Of a stretch of 64,000 bases of DNA, positions 16,420 through 26,339 are shown piece after piece. A model generated the notes under the pieces. That model was not told the origin of the DNA and did no database searches. It saw only the letters and a program-made list of their open reading frames with translations. Position 1 is the first letter of the stretch. Each line of letters begins with the position of its first letter. The DNA comes from Scatomonas sp963928055. GTDB lineage: Bacteria; Bacillota; Clostridia; Lachnospirales; Lachnospiraceae. The position numbers and the translations under genes were made by a program. The stretch covers positions 281,406-345,405 of the forward strand of contig CAWVDN010000003.1 in the NCBI GenBank assembly GCA_963928055.1, read 5' to 3'.

Positions 16420-17830
16420 CGCAAGTTCAAAACACGCGGATGAGTTTATCGATCATCAGGAGATCCAGGACACCCTGGCTTACGCGGAGCAGAATAAAAA
16501 CAACGAGGCGCTGATCCGGCAGATCCTGGAGAAAGCCGCGCTGGAAAAGGGACTGGACCACAGGGAGGCGTCGGTGCTGCTGGCCTGCGAGATCCCGGAG
16601 CTGAATCAGGAAATTTACAAGCTGGCGGAAAAGATCAAGAAAGATTTTTACGGGAACCGGATCGTCATGTTCGCTCCCCTGTATCTGTCCAACTATTGTA
16701 TCAACGGCTGCGTCTACTGTCCCTATCATCAGAAAAATCATCACATCGCCAGAAAGAAACTGACCCAGGAGGAGGTAAGAAAGGAAGTCATCGCTCTTCA
16801 GGATATGGGGCACAAGCGGCTGGCCATCGAGTCCGGGGAGGATCCCAAGAACAATCCCATCGAGTACATTCTGGACTGCATCAAGACGATCTACAGCATC
16901 AAACATAAAAACGGCTCCATCCGCCGGGTGAACGTGAACATTGCCGCCACCACCGTGGAGAATTACCGGAAGCTGAAGGAGGCGGGGATCGGCACCTACA
17001 TCCTGTTCCAGGAGACGTATCACCGGGAGAGCTATGAAAAGCTGCATCCCACGGGTCCCAAGCACGACTACTGCTATCACACGGAAGCTATGGACCGGGC
17101 CATGGAAGGCGGCATCGATGACGTGGGCCTGGGCGTTCTCTTCGGGCTGGAAATGTATCGCTATGAATTTGCCGGCCTGCTGATGCACGCGGAGCATCTG
17201 GAAGCGGCCTTCGGGGTAGGGCCGCACACCATCAGCGTTCCCCGGGTAAAACGGGCGGATGATATTGACCCCGAGGCTTTTGGCAACGGCATCGATGACG
17301 AGACCTTCGGCAAGATCATCGCCTGCATCCGGGTGGCTGTGCCCTACACCGGCATGATCATCTCCACCAGAGAGACCAAGGCCTGCCGGGAGAAGGTGAT
17401 CCGTTACGGGATCTCCCAGATCAGCGGCGGCTCCCGGACCAGCGTGGGGGGCTACTACGAGCCGGAACCGGAGGAGGAGAACTCCGAGCAGTTTGACGTC
17501 AGCGACAACCGGACGCTGGACGAGGTGGTCCGCTGGCTCATCGGCATGGATTACATCCCCTCTTTCTGCACGGCCTGCTACCGGGAAGGCAGGACCGGCG
17601 ACCGGTTCATGAGTCTCTGCAAAAACCAGCAGATCCTGAACTGCTGCCATCCCAACGCCCTGATGACGCTGCAGGAATATCTGGAGGATTACGCCTCCCC
17701 GGAGACCAAGGCCGCCGGCGAAGCGCTGATCCGCCGGGAGATCCCCAAAGTTCCCAGGAAAAGAACACGGCAGATCCTGGAGGAAAATCTGGAGAAGATC
17801 CGTCAGGGACAGAGGGATTTCCGGTTCTGA
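16412..17830 (+). CDS. hydG: [FeFe]-hydrogenase maturase HydG (radical SAM tyrosine lyase)
   Basis: Cleaves tyrosine to give the CO and cyanide ligands of the H-cluster. At 472 aa from the ATG at 16412 (MYDASSKHADEF) it has the expected size; an in-frame extension into hydE is not real. Radical SAM cysteines are C96, C100 and C103 (YCINGCVYCPYHQ), and the C-terminal cluster cysteines appear in FCTACYREGRTGD and LNCCHPN. It overlaps the hydE end by 8 bp. Confidence 0.97.
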   Translation: MYDASSKHADEFIDHQEIQDTLAYAEQNKNNEALIRQILEKAALEKGLDHREASVLLACEIPELNQEIYKLAEKIKKDFYGNRIVMFAPLYLSNYCINGCVYCPYHQKNHHIARKKLTQEEVRKEVIALQDMGHKRLAIESGEDPKNNPIEYILDCIKTIYSIKHKNGSIRRVNVNIAATTVENYRKLKEAGIGTYILFQETYHRESYEKLHPTGPKHDYCYHTEAMDRAMEGGIDDVGLGVLFGLEMYRYEFAGLLMHAEHLEAAFGVGPHTISVPRVKRADDIDPEAFGNGIDDETFGKIIACIRVAVPYTGMIISTRETKACREKVIRYGISQISGGSRTSVGGYYEPEPEEENSEQFDVSDNRTLDEVVRWLIGMDYIPSFCTACYREGRTGDRFMSLCKNQQILNCCHPNALMTLQEYLEDYASPETKAAGEALIRREIPKVPRKRTRQILEENLEKIRQGQRDFRF

Positions 17831-17845
17831 TCAAAGGAGGATCAC

Positions 17846-19729
17846 ATGGAACATCAGACAGACCGTCGGAATGAAAAACAGGAAGACAGAAAACAAAATC
17901 ACCGGAATATACTGTGGATCCTAGCGGCCTGTCTGCTGATCCTGTTCGTCGTCTTCGGGATCCTGAAAAGCGTTTCCGGAGCCCGGGAGCCGGAAGAGAT
18001 TTCTTATGACGCCTTTGTGCGCATGGTGGAGGAAGACCGGGTGGAGAAGGTGCGGCTGGACACGTCCGGCACCCTGGAGATCACCTCCCGGGAGAAGGAC
18101 GGGGAGGGTCGGAGCCTGCTTTATACCGCCACCAAAGTGGGAGATGAAAACGCTCTGCTGGAGCTGCTGGAGGGCCGGGAGATCGAGTTCTCCAAGAAAC
18201 AGCCGGATGTGGCGGAGTCCATTCTCTCAGCGGTGCTGGGGATCGTGGTCCCCCTGCTTACGGTTGTGGTGGGATTTCTGCTGATCATGCGCTACATGAA
18301 CCGCGGCGGCGGCATCATGGGAGTGGGAAAAAGCAAAGCCCGTTCCTACGCGCAGCAGGAGACCGGCATTACCTTCCGGGATGTGGCCGGACAGGACGAG
18401 GCCAAGGAATCCCTCCAGGAGGTAGTGGAGTTTCTGCACAATCCGGAGATCTACACCAGGATCGGCGCCAAGCTTCCCAAGGGCGCGCTGCTGGTAGGGC
18501 CGCCGGGAACCGGAAAGACCCTTCTGGCCAAAGCCGTGGCCGGGGAGGCCCATGTGCCCTTCTTTTCCCTGTCCGGCTCAGAGTTTGTGGAAATGTTCGT
18601 GGGGGTAGGCGCTTCCCGGGTCCGGGATCTTTTTGAGGAAGCCAAGAAAAGCGCTCCCTGTATTATTTTTATCGATGAGATCGACGCCATCGGCAAGACC
18701 AGGGACACCCACTACGGCGGCAACGATGAGCGGGAGCAGACCCTGAACCAGCTGCTGGCGGAGATGGACGGCTTTGACAGCTCCAAGGGGCTGCTGATCC
18801 TGGCCGCCACCAACCGGCCGGAGGTGCTGGATCCCGCCCTGCTGCGCCCGGGCCGGTTTGACCGGCGGATCCTTGTGGACCGGCCGGATCTGAAAGGCCG
18901 GGTAAATATCCTGAAGGTCCACGCCCGGAAGGTTCAGCTGGATGAGACGGTAGACTTTGACGCCATTGCCCTGGCCACTTCCGGAGCCGTGGGATCGGAT
19001 CTGGCCAATATGATCAATGAGGCGGCGATCCTGGCGGTAAAGAACGGCAGGCAGGCGGTGTCCCAGAAGGATCTGCTGGAAGCGGTGGAGATCGTTCTCA
19101 TGGGCAAGGAAAAGAAGGACCGGATCCTGAGCCAGGAGGAACGGCGCATTGTGTCCTACCATGAGGTGGGGCACGCCCTGGTCAGCGCCCTGCAGAAGGA
19201 CGCGGAGCCGGTGCAGAAGATCACCATCGTCCCCAGGACCATGGGCGCGCTGGGCTATGTGATGCAGGTGCCGGAGGAAGAGAAGTATCTGAACACCAGA
19301 ACCGAACTGGAGGCCATGGTGGTGGGACTGCTGGCCGGCCGGGCAGCGGAAGAGCTGGTTTTCGGCAACGTGACCACCGGGGCGGCCAACGACATTGAGC
19401 GGGCCACCAGGATCGTCCGGGCCATGATCACCCAGTACGGCATGTCGGAAAAATTCGGCCTCATGGGGCTGGCGGAGCAGGAGGATCAATACCTGGAGGG
19501 CAGAACCTATCTGAACTGCGGGGACGCTACCGCCACGGAGATCGACCATGAGGTGATGAAGAAGCTGAAAGAATCCTATGAGGAAGCCAAAAAGCTGCTG
19601 GCGGAGAACCGGAAGGCCCTGGACCGGATCGCGGATTTCCTGATCCGCCGGGAGACCATTACCGGCAAAGAATTCATGGAACTGTTTCATCAGGCGCAGG
19701 CGGAGGAAGCGGTTCCGGAGGAAGAGTGA
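17846..19729 (+). CDS. ftsH: ATP-dependent zinc metalloprotease FtsH
   Basis: Membrane AAA+ protease for quality control. At 627 aa it has two membrane helices (about 21-41 and 127-149), Walker A GPPGTGKT (about 218-225), Walker B FIDEIDAIG, the second region of homology NRPEVLDPALLRPGRFDRR, and the zinc site HEVGH (about 439-443) with a downstream acidic ligand region. The ATG at 17846 follows AAAGGAGG, 15 bp after hydG. It may share the hydrogenase-maturase transcript but has no specific link to it. uvrC starts 2 bp downstream. Confidence 0.95.
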   Translation: MEHQTDRRNEKQEDRKQNHRNILWILAACLLILFVVFGILKSVSGAREPEEISYDAFVRMVEEDRVEKVRLDTSGTLEITSREKDGEGRSLLYTATKVGDENALLELLEGREIEFSKKQPDVAESILSAVLGIVVPLLTVVVGFLLIMRYMNRGGGIMGVGKSKARSYAQQETGITFRDVAGQDEAKESLQEVVEFLHNPEIYTRIGAKLPKGALLVGPPGTGKTLLAKAVAGEAHVPFFSLSGSEFVEMFVGVGASRVRDLFEEAKKSAPCIIFIDEIDAIGKTRDTHYGGNDEREQTLNQLLAEMDGFDSSKGLLILAATNRPEVLDPALLRPGRFDRRILVDRPDLKGRVNILKVHARKVQLDETVDFDAIALATSGAVGSDLANMINEAAILAVKNGRQAVSQKDLLEAVEIVLMGKEKKDRILSQEERRIVSYHEVGHALVSALQKDAEPVQKITIVPRTMGALGYVMQVPEEEKYLNTRTELEAMVVGLLAGRAAEELVFGNVTTGAANDIERATRIVRAMITQYGMSEKFGLMGLAEQEDQYLEGRTYLNCGDATATEIDHEVMKKLKESYEEAKKLLAENRKALDRIADFLIRRETITGKEFMELFHQAQAEEAVPEEE

Positions 19730-19731
19730 CT

Positions 19732-21576
19732 ATGGCCTTTGATATCGAAGAGGAATTAAAAAAACTGCCGGGGAAACCGGGAGTCTATCTGATGCACAAC
19801 GCCCGGGACGAGATCATTTACGTGGGCAAGGCGGTGAGCCTGAAAAACCGGGTGCGCCAGTATTTTCAGAGCAGCCGCAGGAAAGGGCTGAAGATCGAGA
19901 GCATGGTCCCCCAGATCGCCCGCTTTGAGTACATCGTCACGGATTCCGAGCTGGAGGCCCTGGTGCTGGAATGCAATCTCATAAAAGAATACCGGCCCAA
20001 GTACAACACCATGCTGAAGGACGACAAGGCCTATCCCTTTATCCGGGTGACGCTCCAGGAGGAGTATCCCCGGGTACTGTTTTCCAGGACCATGAAAAAA
20101 GACAAGTCCAAATATTACGGCCCCTACACCAGCGCCGCCGCGGTCAAGGAGACCATCGAGCTGATCCGCAGGCTGTACCATCTCCGTTCCTGCAGCAGAA
20201 AGCTGCCGGCGGAGCAGGGGAAGGAGCGGCCCTGCCTCTACTATCATATCCATCAGTGCAAGGCTCCCTGCCAGGGATGGATCTCAAAAGAGGATTACCG
20301 GAAGCAGGTGGATCAGGCAGTGGCCTTTCTCAACGGGAATTTCCGGGAGGTGCTGGCGGATCTGGCGGAGAAAATGAACCGGGCATCGGAGGAACTGAAA
20401 TTTGAGGAAGCCGCCGAGTACCGGGATCTCATGGAAAGCGTCCGGCGGATCGGGGAACATCAGAAGATCACCAGCGGCGACGGGGAGGACAAGGATGTGG
20501 CCGCCCTGGCCCTGGACCGGGGGGACGCGGTGGCCCAGATGTTTTTTATCCGGGACGGAAAACTCATTGGCCGGGAGCACTTTTATCTGCGGGTGGCGGA
20601 GGGAGAAGAGCGCCGAGGCGTGCTCTCCAGCTTTGTCAAGCAGTTTTACGCCGGCACGCCTTTTATCCCCAGAGAACTGATACTCTCGGAGGAAGTGGAG
20701 GATCAGGCGGTTCTGGAGGAATGGCTGTCGAAGAAACGGGGACAGCGGGTATATATCCGGGTGCCGAAAAAGGGCACAAAGGAAAAACTGGTGGAGCTGG
20801 CCCAGAGAAACGCGGAGATCGTTCTCAGCCAGGACAAAGAGCGGCTGAAGCGGGAAGAGGGGCGCACCATCGGAGCGGTCAAGGAGATCGGAAAATGGCT
20901 GGACATCGACCCGCCGGAGCGGATCGAGGCCTACGATATTTCCAACATCAGCGGCTTCCAGTCCGTGGGCTCCATGGTGGTCTATGAAAAAGGAAAGCCC
21001 AAACGGGCGGATTACCGGAAATTCCGGATCCAGACGGTGGAAGGGCCCAACGATTACGCCAGCATGGAGGAGGTGCTGAACCGCCGTTTCCGCAGAGGGC
21101 TGGCAGAGGATACAGGCTTTGAAAAGCTGCCGGATCTGATCCTCATGGACGGAGGCAGGGGACAGGTGAACATTGCCCTGGCCGTGCTGGAAAAGCTGGG
21201 ACTGTCCATCCGGGTCTGCGGCATGGTGAAAGATGAGAAACACCGGACCAGAGGCCTGTATTTTGAGAATCGGGAACTGCCTGTAGACCGGAACTCCGAG
21301 GGGTTCCATCTGATCACCCGGATCCAGGATGAAGCCCACCGGTTTGCCATTGAGTATCACCGCCTTCTGCGGAGCAAGGGACAGGTACACTCCATTCTGG
21401 ATGATATCCCCGGCATCGGCCCGGGACGCAGAAAAGAACTCATGCGCCATTACCAGAGCCTGGAGGAAATCCGGCAGGCATCGGAGGAAGAACTGGCGGC
21501 CCTGCCTTCCATGAACCAGCGTGCGGCCCGCTCCGTCTATGAATTTTTTCACAGAGAGACCGGCGGCTCCGGTTGA
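19732..21576 (+). CDS. uvrC: Excinuclease ABC subunit C
   Basis: Makes both incisions in nucleotide excision repair. At 614 aa it has an N-terminal GIY-YIG nuclease (GVYLMHNARDEIIYVGKA), a UVR domain (EELKFEEAAEYRDLMESV), the RNase H-like C-terminal nuclease (EAYDISNISGFQSVGSMVV) and tandem helix-hairpin-helix motifs (DIPGIGPGRRKELMRHY). The ATG at 19732 is taken over the GTG two codons earlier because GGAGGA is correctly spaced to it. It overlaps the promoter of hprK at its 3' end. Confidence 0.96.
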   Translation: MAFDIEEELKKLPGKPGVYLMHNARDEIIYVGKAVSLKNRVRQYFQSSRRKGLKIESMVPQIARFEYIVTDSELEALVLECNLIKEYRPKYNTMLKDDKAYPFIRVTLQEEYPRVLFSRTMKKDKSKYYGPYTSAAAVKETIELIRRLYHLRSCSRKLPAEQGKERPCLYYHIHQCKAPCQGWISKEDYRKQVDQAVAFLNGNFREVLADLAEKMNRASEELKFEEAAEYRDLMESVRRIGEHQKITSGDGEDKDVAALALDRGDAVAQMFFIRDGKLIGREHFYLRVAEGEERRGVLSSFVKQFYAGTPFIPRELILSEEVEDQAVLEEWLSKKRGQRVYIRVPKKGTKEKLVELAQRNAEIVLSQDKERLKREEGRTIGAVKEIGKWLDIDPPERIEAYDISNISGFQSVGSMVVYEKGKPKRADYRKFRIQTVEGPNDYASMEEVLNRRFRRGLAEDTGFEKLPDLILMDGGRGQVNIALAVLEKLGLSIRVCGMVKDEKHRTRGLYFENRELPVDRNSEGFHLITRIQDEAHRFAIEYHRLLRSKGQVHSILDDIPGIGPGRRKELMRHYQSLEEIRQASEEELAALPSMNQRAARSVYEFFHRETGGSG

Positions 21577-21601
21577 AGGCGGGGCGGGGATGTGTTATGA
21601 T
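21573..21601 (+). promoter_or_regulatory. Promoter of hprK-glcK
   Basis: TTGAAG (21573-21578), 17-bp spacer, TATGAT (21596-21601), placed at the uvrC stop and 48 bp before the hprK ATG. Confidence 0.65.
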
Positions 21602-21648
21602 GAATGCAAATAGCATCCTGCGGGCGCCGCAGTGAGAAGGAGAGCGTG

Positions 21649-22590
21649 ATGACGAAATACATCAAATTAACGAAATTAGTGGAAGCACTGGATCTGCGGA
21701 ACATGACTCCGGAGATCGACACCGATGAGTGCAGGATCACCATTCCGGAGATCAACCGTCCCGCCCTGCAGCTGACGGGGTATTTTGAGCATTTTGCCCA
21801 TGAGCGGGTGCAGATCATCGGGTATGTGGAATTTACGTACCTGCAGCACCTGGAGCTGGAGGAGAGGAAAGCGGCTTACGAGGCTTTTATCTCCAAGGGG
21901 ATCCCCTGCGTGATCTTTACCACGCTGACCAAGCCGGGTCCGGAACTGCTGGAACTGGCCCGCAAGTACAACGTGCCCACGCTCTGCACGGACAAGAGCA
22001 CCTCTGCCTTCACTTCAGAGATCATCCGCTGGATGAACGTGGAACTGGCACCCACCATCTCCATTCACGGAGTGCTGGTGGATGTATTCGGCGAGGGCGT
22101 TCTGATCATGGGCGAAAGCGGCATCGGCAAGAGCGAGGCAGCCCTGGAACTGATCAAGCGGGGCCATCGTCTCATCAGCGATGACGTGGTGGAGATCAGC
22201 AAGGTCAGCGATGTGACCCTGGTGGGAACTGCGCCGGATATCACCCGGCATTTTATCGAACTCCGGGGAATCGGCATCATCGACGTAAAGATGCTCTACG
22301 GTGTGGAGTGCGTGGAAAACACCCATTCCATCGATCTGGTGATCAAACTGGAGGAGTGGGACCGGGATAAGGAATATGACCGTCTGGGTCTGGAGCAGGA
22401 ATACACAGAGTTCCTGGGCAATAAGGTGGTCTGCCATTCTCTGCCGATCCGTCCCGGAAGAAACCTTGCCATCATCGTGGAGACGGCAGCCGTCAACCAC
22501 AGACAGAAAAAGATGGGATACAACGCGGCGCAGGAGCTGTATAAGCGGGTACAGGAAAACCTGGCCAGAAAACGGGGGGAAGAAGCATGA
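21649..22590 (+). CDS. hprK: HPr kinase/phosphorylase
   Basis: Phosphorylates Ser46 of HPr in carbon catabolite control and reverses it. At 313 aa from the ATG at 21649 (MTKYIKLTKLVEAL), preceded by GAAGGAGAG. It has the P-loop GESGIGKSEAALEL, the DDVVEI acidic site and the family signature ELRGIGIIDVKMLYG. It is translationally coupled to the glucokinase gene through an ATGA overlap, which links sugar phosphorylation with catabolite control. Confidence 0.96.
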   Translation: MTKYIKLTKLVEALDLRNMTPEIDTDECRITIPEINRPALQLTGYFEHFAHERVQIIGYVEFTYLQHLELEERKAAYEAFISKGIPCVIFTTLTKPGPELLELARKYNVPTLCTDKSTSAFTSEIIRWMNVELAPTISIHGVLVDVFGEGVLIMGESGIGKSEAALELIKRGHRLISDDVVEISKVSDVTLVGTAPDITRHFIELRGIGIIDVKMLYGVECVENTHSIDLVIKLEEWDRDKEYDRLGLEQEYTEFLGNKVVCHSLPIRPGRNLAIIVETAAVNHRQKKMGYNAAQELYKRVQENLARKRGEEA

Positions 22591-23525
22591 AAGAATCAGT
22601 AGTATTTGGCATTGACGTAGGCGGGACCACCATCAAATGCGGATTGTTCAGCACCGAAGGAAAGCTTCTGGATATGTGGGAGATCCCCACAAGGACGCAG
22701 GAGCAGGGGAAACATATCCTGCCGGATATCGCCGCGGCGGTAAAGGAAAAGATCCGGGAGAGAGGCCTGGAGCCTTCCGCGGTCCTGGGCCTTGGCATCG
22801 GCGTGCCGGGGCCGGTGAACCAGAAGGGCGAGGTGCCCACGGCGGTAAATCTTCACTGGGGCTACAAGAATGTAGCCGGCGAGCTGGAGGAAGCCCTGGG
22901 CGTGAAAGTCCGTGTGGGGAATGACGCGAACGTGGCGGCCCTGGGAGAAATGTGGATGGGAGGCGGAAAAGGCACCTCCAATCTGATCCTGCTGACCCTG
23001 GGGACCGGCGTGGGGGGCGGCGTGATCCTGGATGGAAAGATCGTGGCAGGCGCCCATGGAGCCGGCGGCGAGGTGGGCCACGCAGCGGTGGAGCCGGAGG
23101 AGACCGAACACTGCAACTGCGGAAATCAGGGCTGCCTGGAGCAGATGGCCTCCGCCACGGGACTGGTGCGGCTGGCCCGGAAATATCTGGAAGCCTCCGG
23201 GGAGGACAGCGTCCTTCGCGGCGGGGAACTTTCCGCCAAATCCATCTTTGACGCTTATAAGGCCGGCGATCCGGCGGCGGCAGCCATCGTAGACCAGTTC
23301 GCCGGTTATCTGGGCCGGACCATGGCGATCTTCGCCTGTGTCACGGATCCGGAAGTGTTCGTTCTGGGAGGCGGCGTTTCCAAAGCCGGGCAGCCCCTGG
23401 TGGAAGCCGTGGAGAAATATTACCGGAAACACGCGTTTTCACCCAGCAAGGACACGCCCATCGTACTGGCAAAGCTGGGGAACGAGGCAGGGATCTACGG
23501 AGCCGCTAAAATGGTACTGGATTAA
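22587..23525 (+). CDS. glcK: ROK family glucokinase
   Basis: Phosphorylates glucose with ATP. At 312 aa it has the ATP-binding DVGGTTIKCGLF, the sugar-binding loops GNDANVAALGEMWMG and GAGGEVGHAAVEP, and the ROK zinc signature CNCGNQGCLEQMAS. No helix-turn-helix is fused, so it is an enzyme and not a repressor. Co-translated with hprK; ended by a strong terminator shared with the convergent PBP gene. Confidence 0.95.
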   Translation: MKESVVFGIDVGGTTIKCGLFSTEGKLLDMWEIPTRTQEQGKHILPDIAAAVKEKIRERGLEPSAVLGLGIGVPGPVNQKGEVPTAVNLHWGYKNVAGELEEALGVKVRVGNDANVAALGEMWMGGGKGTSNLILLTLGTGVGGGVILDGKIVAGAHGAGGEVGHAAVEPEETEHCNCGNQGCLEQMASATGLVRLARKYLEASGEDSVLRGGELSAKSIFDAYKAGDPAAAAIVDQFAGYLGRTMAIFACVTDPEVFVLGGGVSKAGQPLVEAVEKYYRKHAFSPSKDTPIVLAKLGNEAGIYGAAKMVLD

Positions 23526-23540
23526 AAGAAAAACAGAAAA

Positions 23541-23592
23541 AAGATATTCAGCGCGGAAGGCAGAAGCCAACCGGCTGAATATCTTTTTTTTT
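23541..23592. terminator. Bidirectional terminator
   Basis: GATATTCAGC / GCTGAATATC stem with an A-run before and a 10-base T-run after, between glcK and the convergent PBP gene. Confidence 0.85.
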
Positions 23593-23602
23593 TGTGCGCG
23601 TT

Positions 23603-26164
23603 TTATTCCGGGCTTTCCCCCTCGGATTCCGGTTCGGGAGTTTCCGGTTCGGGTTCAGGTTCCTCCGGCTCGGGAACCTCTGTAGGCTCCGGTTCAGGAA
23701 CTTCTGTGGGCTCCGGATCCGGAGTCTCCGGTTCGGGAACTTCTGTAGGTTCCGGATCCGTGGTTTCCTGCTGGGGCTCCTCGGTAGGTCTCGCCGTAGG
23801 CTGCGGAGTCGGGGTAGGCGTAGGTTTGGGAATATGCTGGGTACAACGCTGGGTGGGAACCGTGGCGCTGTCAAAATATTCCGTAGTCCGTGAGCAGCCG
23901 TTGCCCGCCAGCAGCCCCGATTCGGTACAGATGGTTGCCTGCTCCACGGTAGAGGGCTGCGCAAACTCCTGATCCTGCAGATTGGCGTGGATCCGGTTCA
24001 TGACGTTTTTCCAGAGGGTCTGATGGAAGGAGCGGTACTCCGCGGGAAGTTCCGCGTTGACGTCGTAGCCGGCCCAGACGGCCGCCGTATAATAGGGCGT
24101 GAAGCCGGCGAACACCAGATCCATGTAGGAGGTGGTGGTACCGGTCTTTCCCGCCAGAGTCATATGATCCAGCTGGAAGGGAACGCCGGTTCCCTCGGTG
24201 ACTACGTCTTCCATGGCGCTGGTCAGCAGGTAGGAGGTACTCTCCTTGAATACTCTGGTTTCCACCGGAGTATTTTCCAGAAGCACATTGCCCTGCTGGT
24301 CGGTAACCTTCGTGTAGAACACAGGTTCCACATAGATCCCGCCGTTGGCGATGGCCCCGTAAGCCGCCGTCAGCTCCAGCATGCTGACGCCGTTGGTGAT
24401 GCCGCCCAGAGCCAGAGGCTGGATCTGGTCGTAATTCTCGTCCAGGGTGGTGAAGCCCAGGCGCAGAAGGTACTGAAAACCGGTCTCCGGCGTGATCTCC
24501 GTCAGCACTTTTACGGCCGGCACGTTGATGGAATTGATGATGGCCGTGCGGACCGTCACATCGCCCCGGTACGTATTGTCGGAATTGTGGAGCGGAGTTC
24601 CGTCGGAGTAGTTGTAGGGCTCGTCTTCTATGTGCGTGGCCAGAGTGATCTTCCCGTTTTCCAGGGCCGGTCCGTAGGTGGACAGGATCTTGAAGGTGGA
24701 TCCCGGCTGCTCATACGTATCCGTAGCGCGGTTCAGAGTCAGGCTGGCCGTTTTCTGCCCGCGGCCTCCTACAATACCCTTTACATAGCCTGTCTTCTGA
24801 TCAAGGATGGTCATAGCCGCCTGGGGCTGGGGCGTAAAGCTGCTGCGCTCCGCCACGATGGTATCGCCTTCCCCCACAACCGCCGCTTTGTACTGGTCGA
24901 TGTAACTCTGCGCTTCCTCCTGAGAAGGGAACAGCAGATCGAAGGAGGAATCTCCCTGTTCCCGGAAATACAGCTGCAGCATCTCCCGGCTGTAATTCTG
25001 ACGGGTGCCGTCGGCGTGGTCCACCGTCAGAGCCCAGTCCAGACCGATCTCGGTGCCGGCGGGATAGTTGGCTTCGTTCTGAAATTCTTCGTCCATGATC
25101 TGCTGGATGGATGGATCCTGGGTACTGTAGATCCGGAGGCCGCCGCTGTAAATGGCGTTGTTGGCCTGGACCTCCGTATACCCTTTCTGTTCCATGAGAT
25201 CCTTGCGGATCTGGCTGATCAGTTCATCGATAAAGTAGGAATACGGCGCTTCCTCGGTGGACTGGCTTTCCGCGTGCTGCTGGATCCGGGCATACACGTT
25301 GTCCGCCAGGGCGCTGTCATGGTCTTCCTGGGTGATATAGCCCTGGTCCAGCATATAATCCAGCACCGTCTCCCGGCGGACCGCGTTATTTTCCGGATGG
25401 TTCCGGGGATTCCACCAGGTGGGATTCTGGGGGATCGCCGCCAGCACCGCGCACTCGGAAAGGGTCAGATCTTTGCAGTCCTTGCCGAAGTAGGTCTGGG
25501 CGGCAGTCTGTACGCCGTAGGCGCCGGATCCGAAGTTTACGGTGTTCAGATAGTTTTCCAGGATCACATCCTTGGGATTTTCCCCCTGTTCCGCCAGATG
25601 TTTCTCCAGCTTTACCGCCAGATACTGCTCCTGGATCTTCCGTTTGATGGATTCGATGGTGCTCTCCTGGGTCCAGTCTGTAAAAACGTTATTTTTCAGC
25701 AGCTGCTGGGTAATGGTGCTGGCGCCCTCTGTCCGCTGCAGACCGCTGCTGACCGCCACGGCAATGGCCCGGAGCATACCCTGGGGATCCACCCCGTTGT
25801 GTTCGTAGAAACGGGAATCCTCAATGGCCACAATGGCGTGCTGCATGTTTTCCGGAATATCCTCGATGGACACGGAGACCCGGTTCCCCTCCGCGTAGGT
25901 CAGCCGCTGCATCTGATTTCCGTTGGCGTCGTACACGAAGGTGGCGTAGCCCATGGGCATGATATTGACATCGGAAATATCCGGGGCGCTGGCAATGATG
26001 CCCCGGTAGGCCCCGATCCCCAGGCAGATCACAATGGTAAAAACAGCCAGGATGCTGTACAGGATTACACGGAGCACGGAAACCCCCGCTTTTTTCTTTC
26101 GCTTTGCGGAGGGGGAATTCAGCGCTTCCTTTTTGTCCAGAACATTTTTCCGGCCTAAATTCAT
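23603..26164 (-). CDS. Class A penicillin-binding protein (PBP1A family)
   Basis: Bifunctional peptidoglycan glycosyltransferase/transpeptidase, 853 aa. A short basic cytoplasmic tail precedes one membrane helix (VILYSILAVFTIVICLGIGA). The GT51 domain shows AIEDSRFYEHNGVDP and EGASTITQQLLKN. The transpeptidase has GSTFKILST (Ser-x-x-Lys), SIN and the KTG box AGKTGTTTS. The C-terminal 80 residues are Pro/Glu/Thr repeats (PEPTEVPEPE type). The ATG at 26164 is preferred to the one at 26170 because AGGAGG is then about 7 bp away. It faces glcK across a shared terminator. Confidence 0.95.
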   Translation of the reverse strand: MNLGRKNVLDKKEALNSPSAKRKKKAGVSVLRVILYSILAVFTIVICLGIGAYRGIIASAPDISDVNIMPMGYATFVYDANGNQMQRLTYAEGNRVSVSIEDIPENMQHAIVAIEDSRFYEHNGVDPQGMLRAIAVAVSSGLQRTEGASTITQQLLKNNVFTDWTQESTIESIKRKIQEQYLAVKLEKHLAEQGENPKDVILENYLNTVNFGSGAYGVQTAAQTYFGKDCKDLTLSECAVLAAIPQNPTWWNPRNHPENNAVRRETVLDYMLDQGYITQEDHDSALADNVYARIQQHAESQSTEEAPYSYFIDELISQIRKDLMEQKGYTEVQANNAIYSGGLRIYSTQDPSIQQIMDEEFQNEANYPAGTEIGLDWALTVDHADGTRQNYSREMLQLYFREQGDSSFDLLFPSQEEAQSYIDQYKAAVVGEGDTIVAERSSFTPQPQAAMTILDQKTGYVKGIVGGRGQKTASLTLNRATDTYEQPGSTFKILSTYGPALENGKITLATHIEDEPYNYSDGTPLHNSDNTYRGDVTVRTAIINSINVPAVKVLTEITPETGFQYLLRLGFTTLDENYDQIQPLALGGITNGVSMLELTAAYGAIANGGIYVEPVFYTKVTDQQGNVLLENTPVETRVFKESTSYLLTSAMEDVVTEGTGVPFQLDHMTLAGKTGTTTSYMDLVFAGFTPYYTAAVWAGYDVNAELPAEYRSFHQTLWKNVMNRIHANLQDQEFAQPSTVEQATICTESGLLAGNGCSRTTEYFDSATVPTQRCTQHIPKPTPTPTPQPTARPTEEPQQETTDPEPTEVPEPETPDPEPTEVPEPEPTEVPEPEEPEPEPETPEPESEGESPE

Positions 26165-26223
26165 CTTCATTCCTCCTAAGTCTGCTCATTCTGTAGCTGC
26201 CTTTTTCAGGCATTCTCCTTTAT

Positions 26224-26252
26224 AGTATACCAAAGTTCTGATTTTAAATAAA
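26224..26252 (-). promoter_or_regulatory. Promoter of the PBP gene
   Basis: On the reverse strand TTTATT (26252-26247), 17-bp spacer, TATACT (26229-26224), with an extended -10 TG two bases before it. The weak -35 is compensated by the extended -10. Confidence 0.5.
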
Positions 26253-26339
26253 GAAAAAAATGCGCTGAGAACCGGCACCGGTTGCATTCGGCCGTATTTT
26301 ATGGCATGATGATGGCAGACAGATCAGGAGGCGGGAAAC

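Noticed and set aside
23603..23850. Gly/Ser-rich forward-strand frame opposite the PBP tail
   Set aside because: It is the complement of Pro/Glu codon repeats in the PBP gene, which has an intact domain structure.
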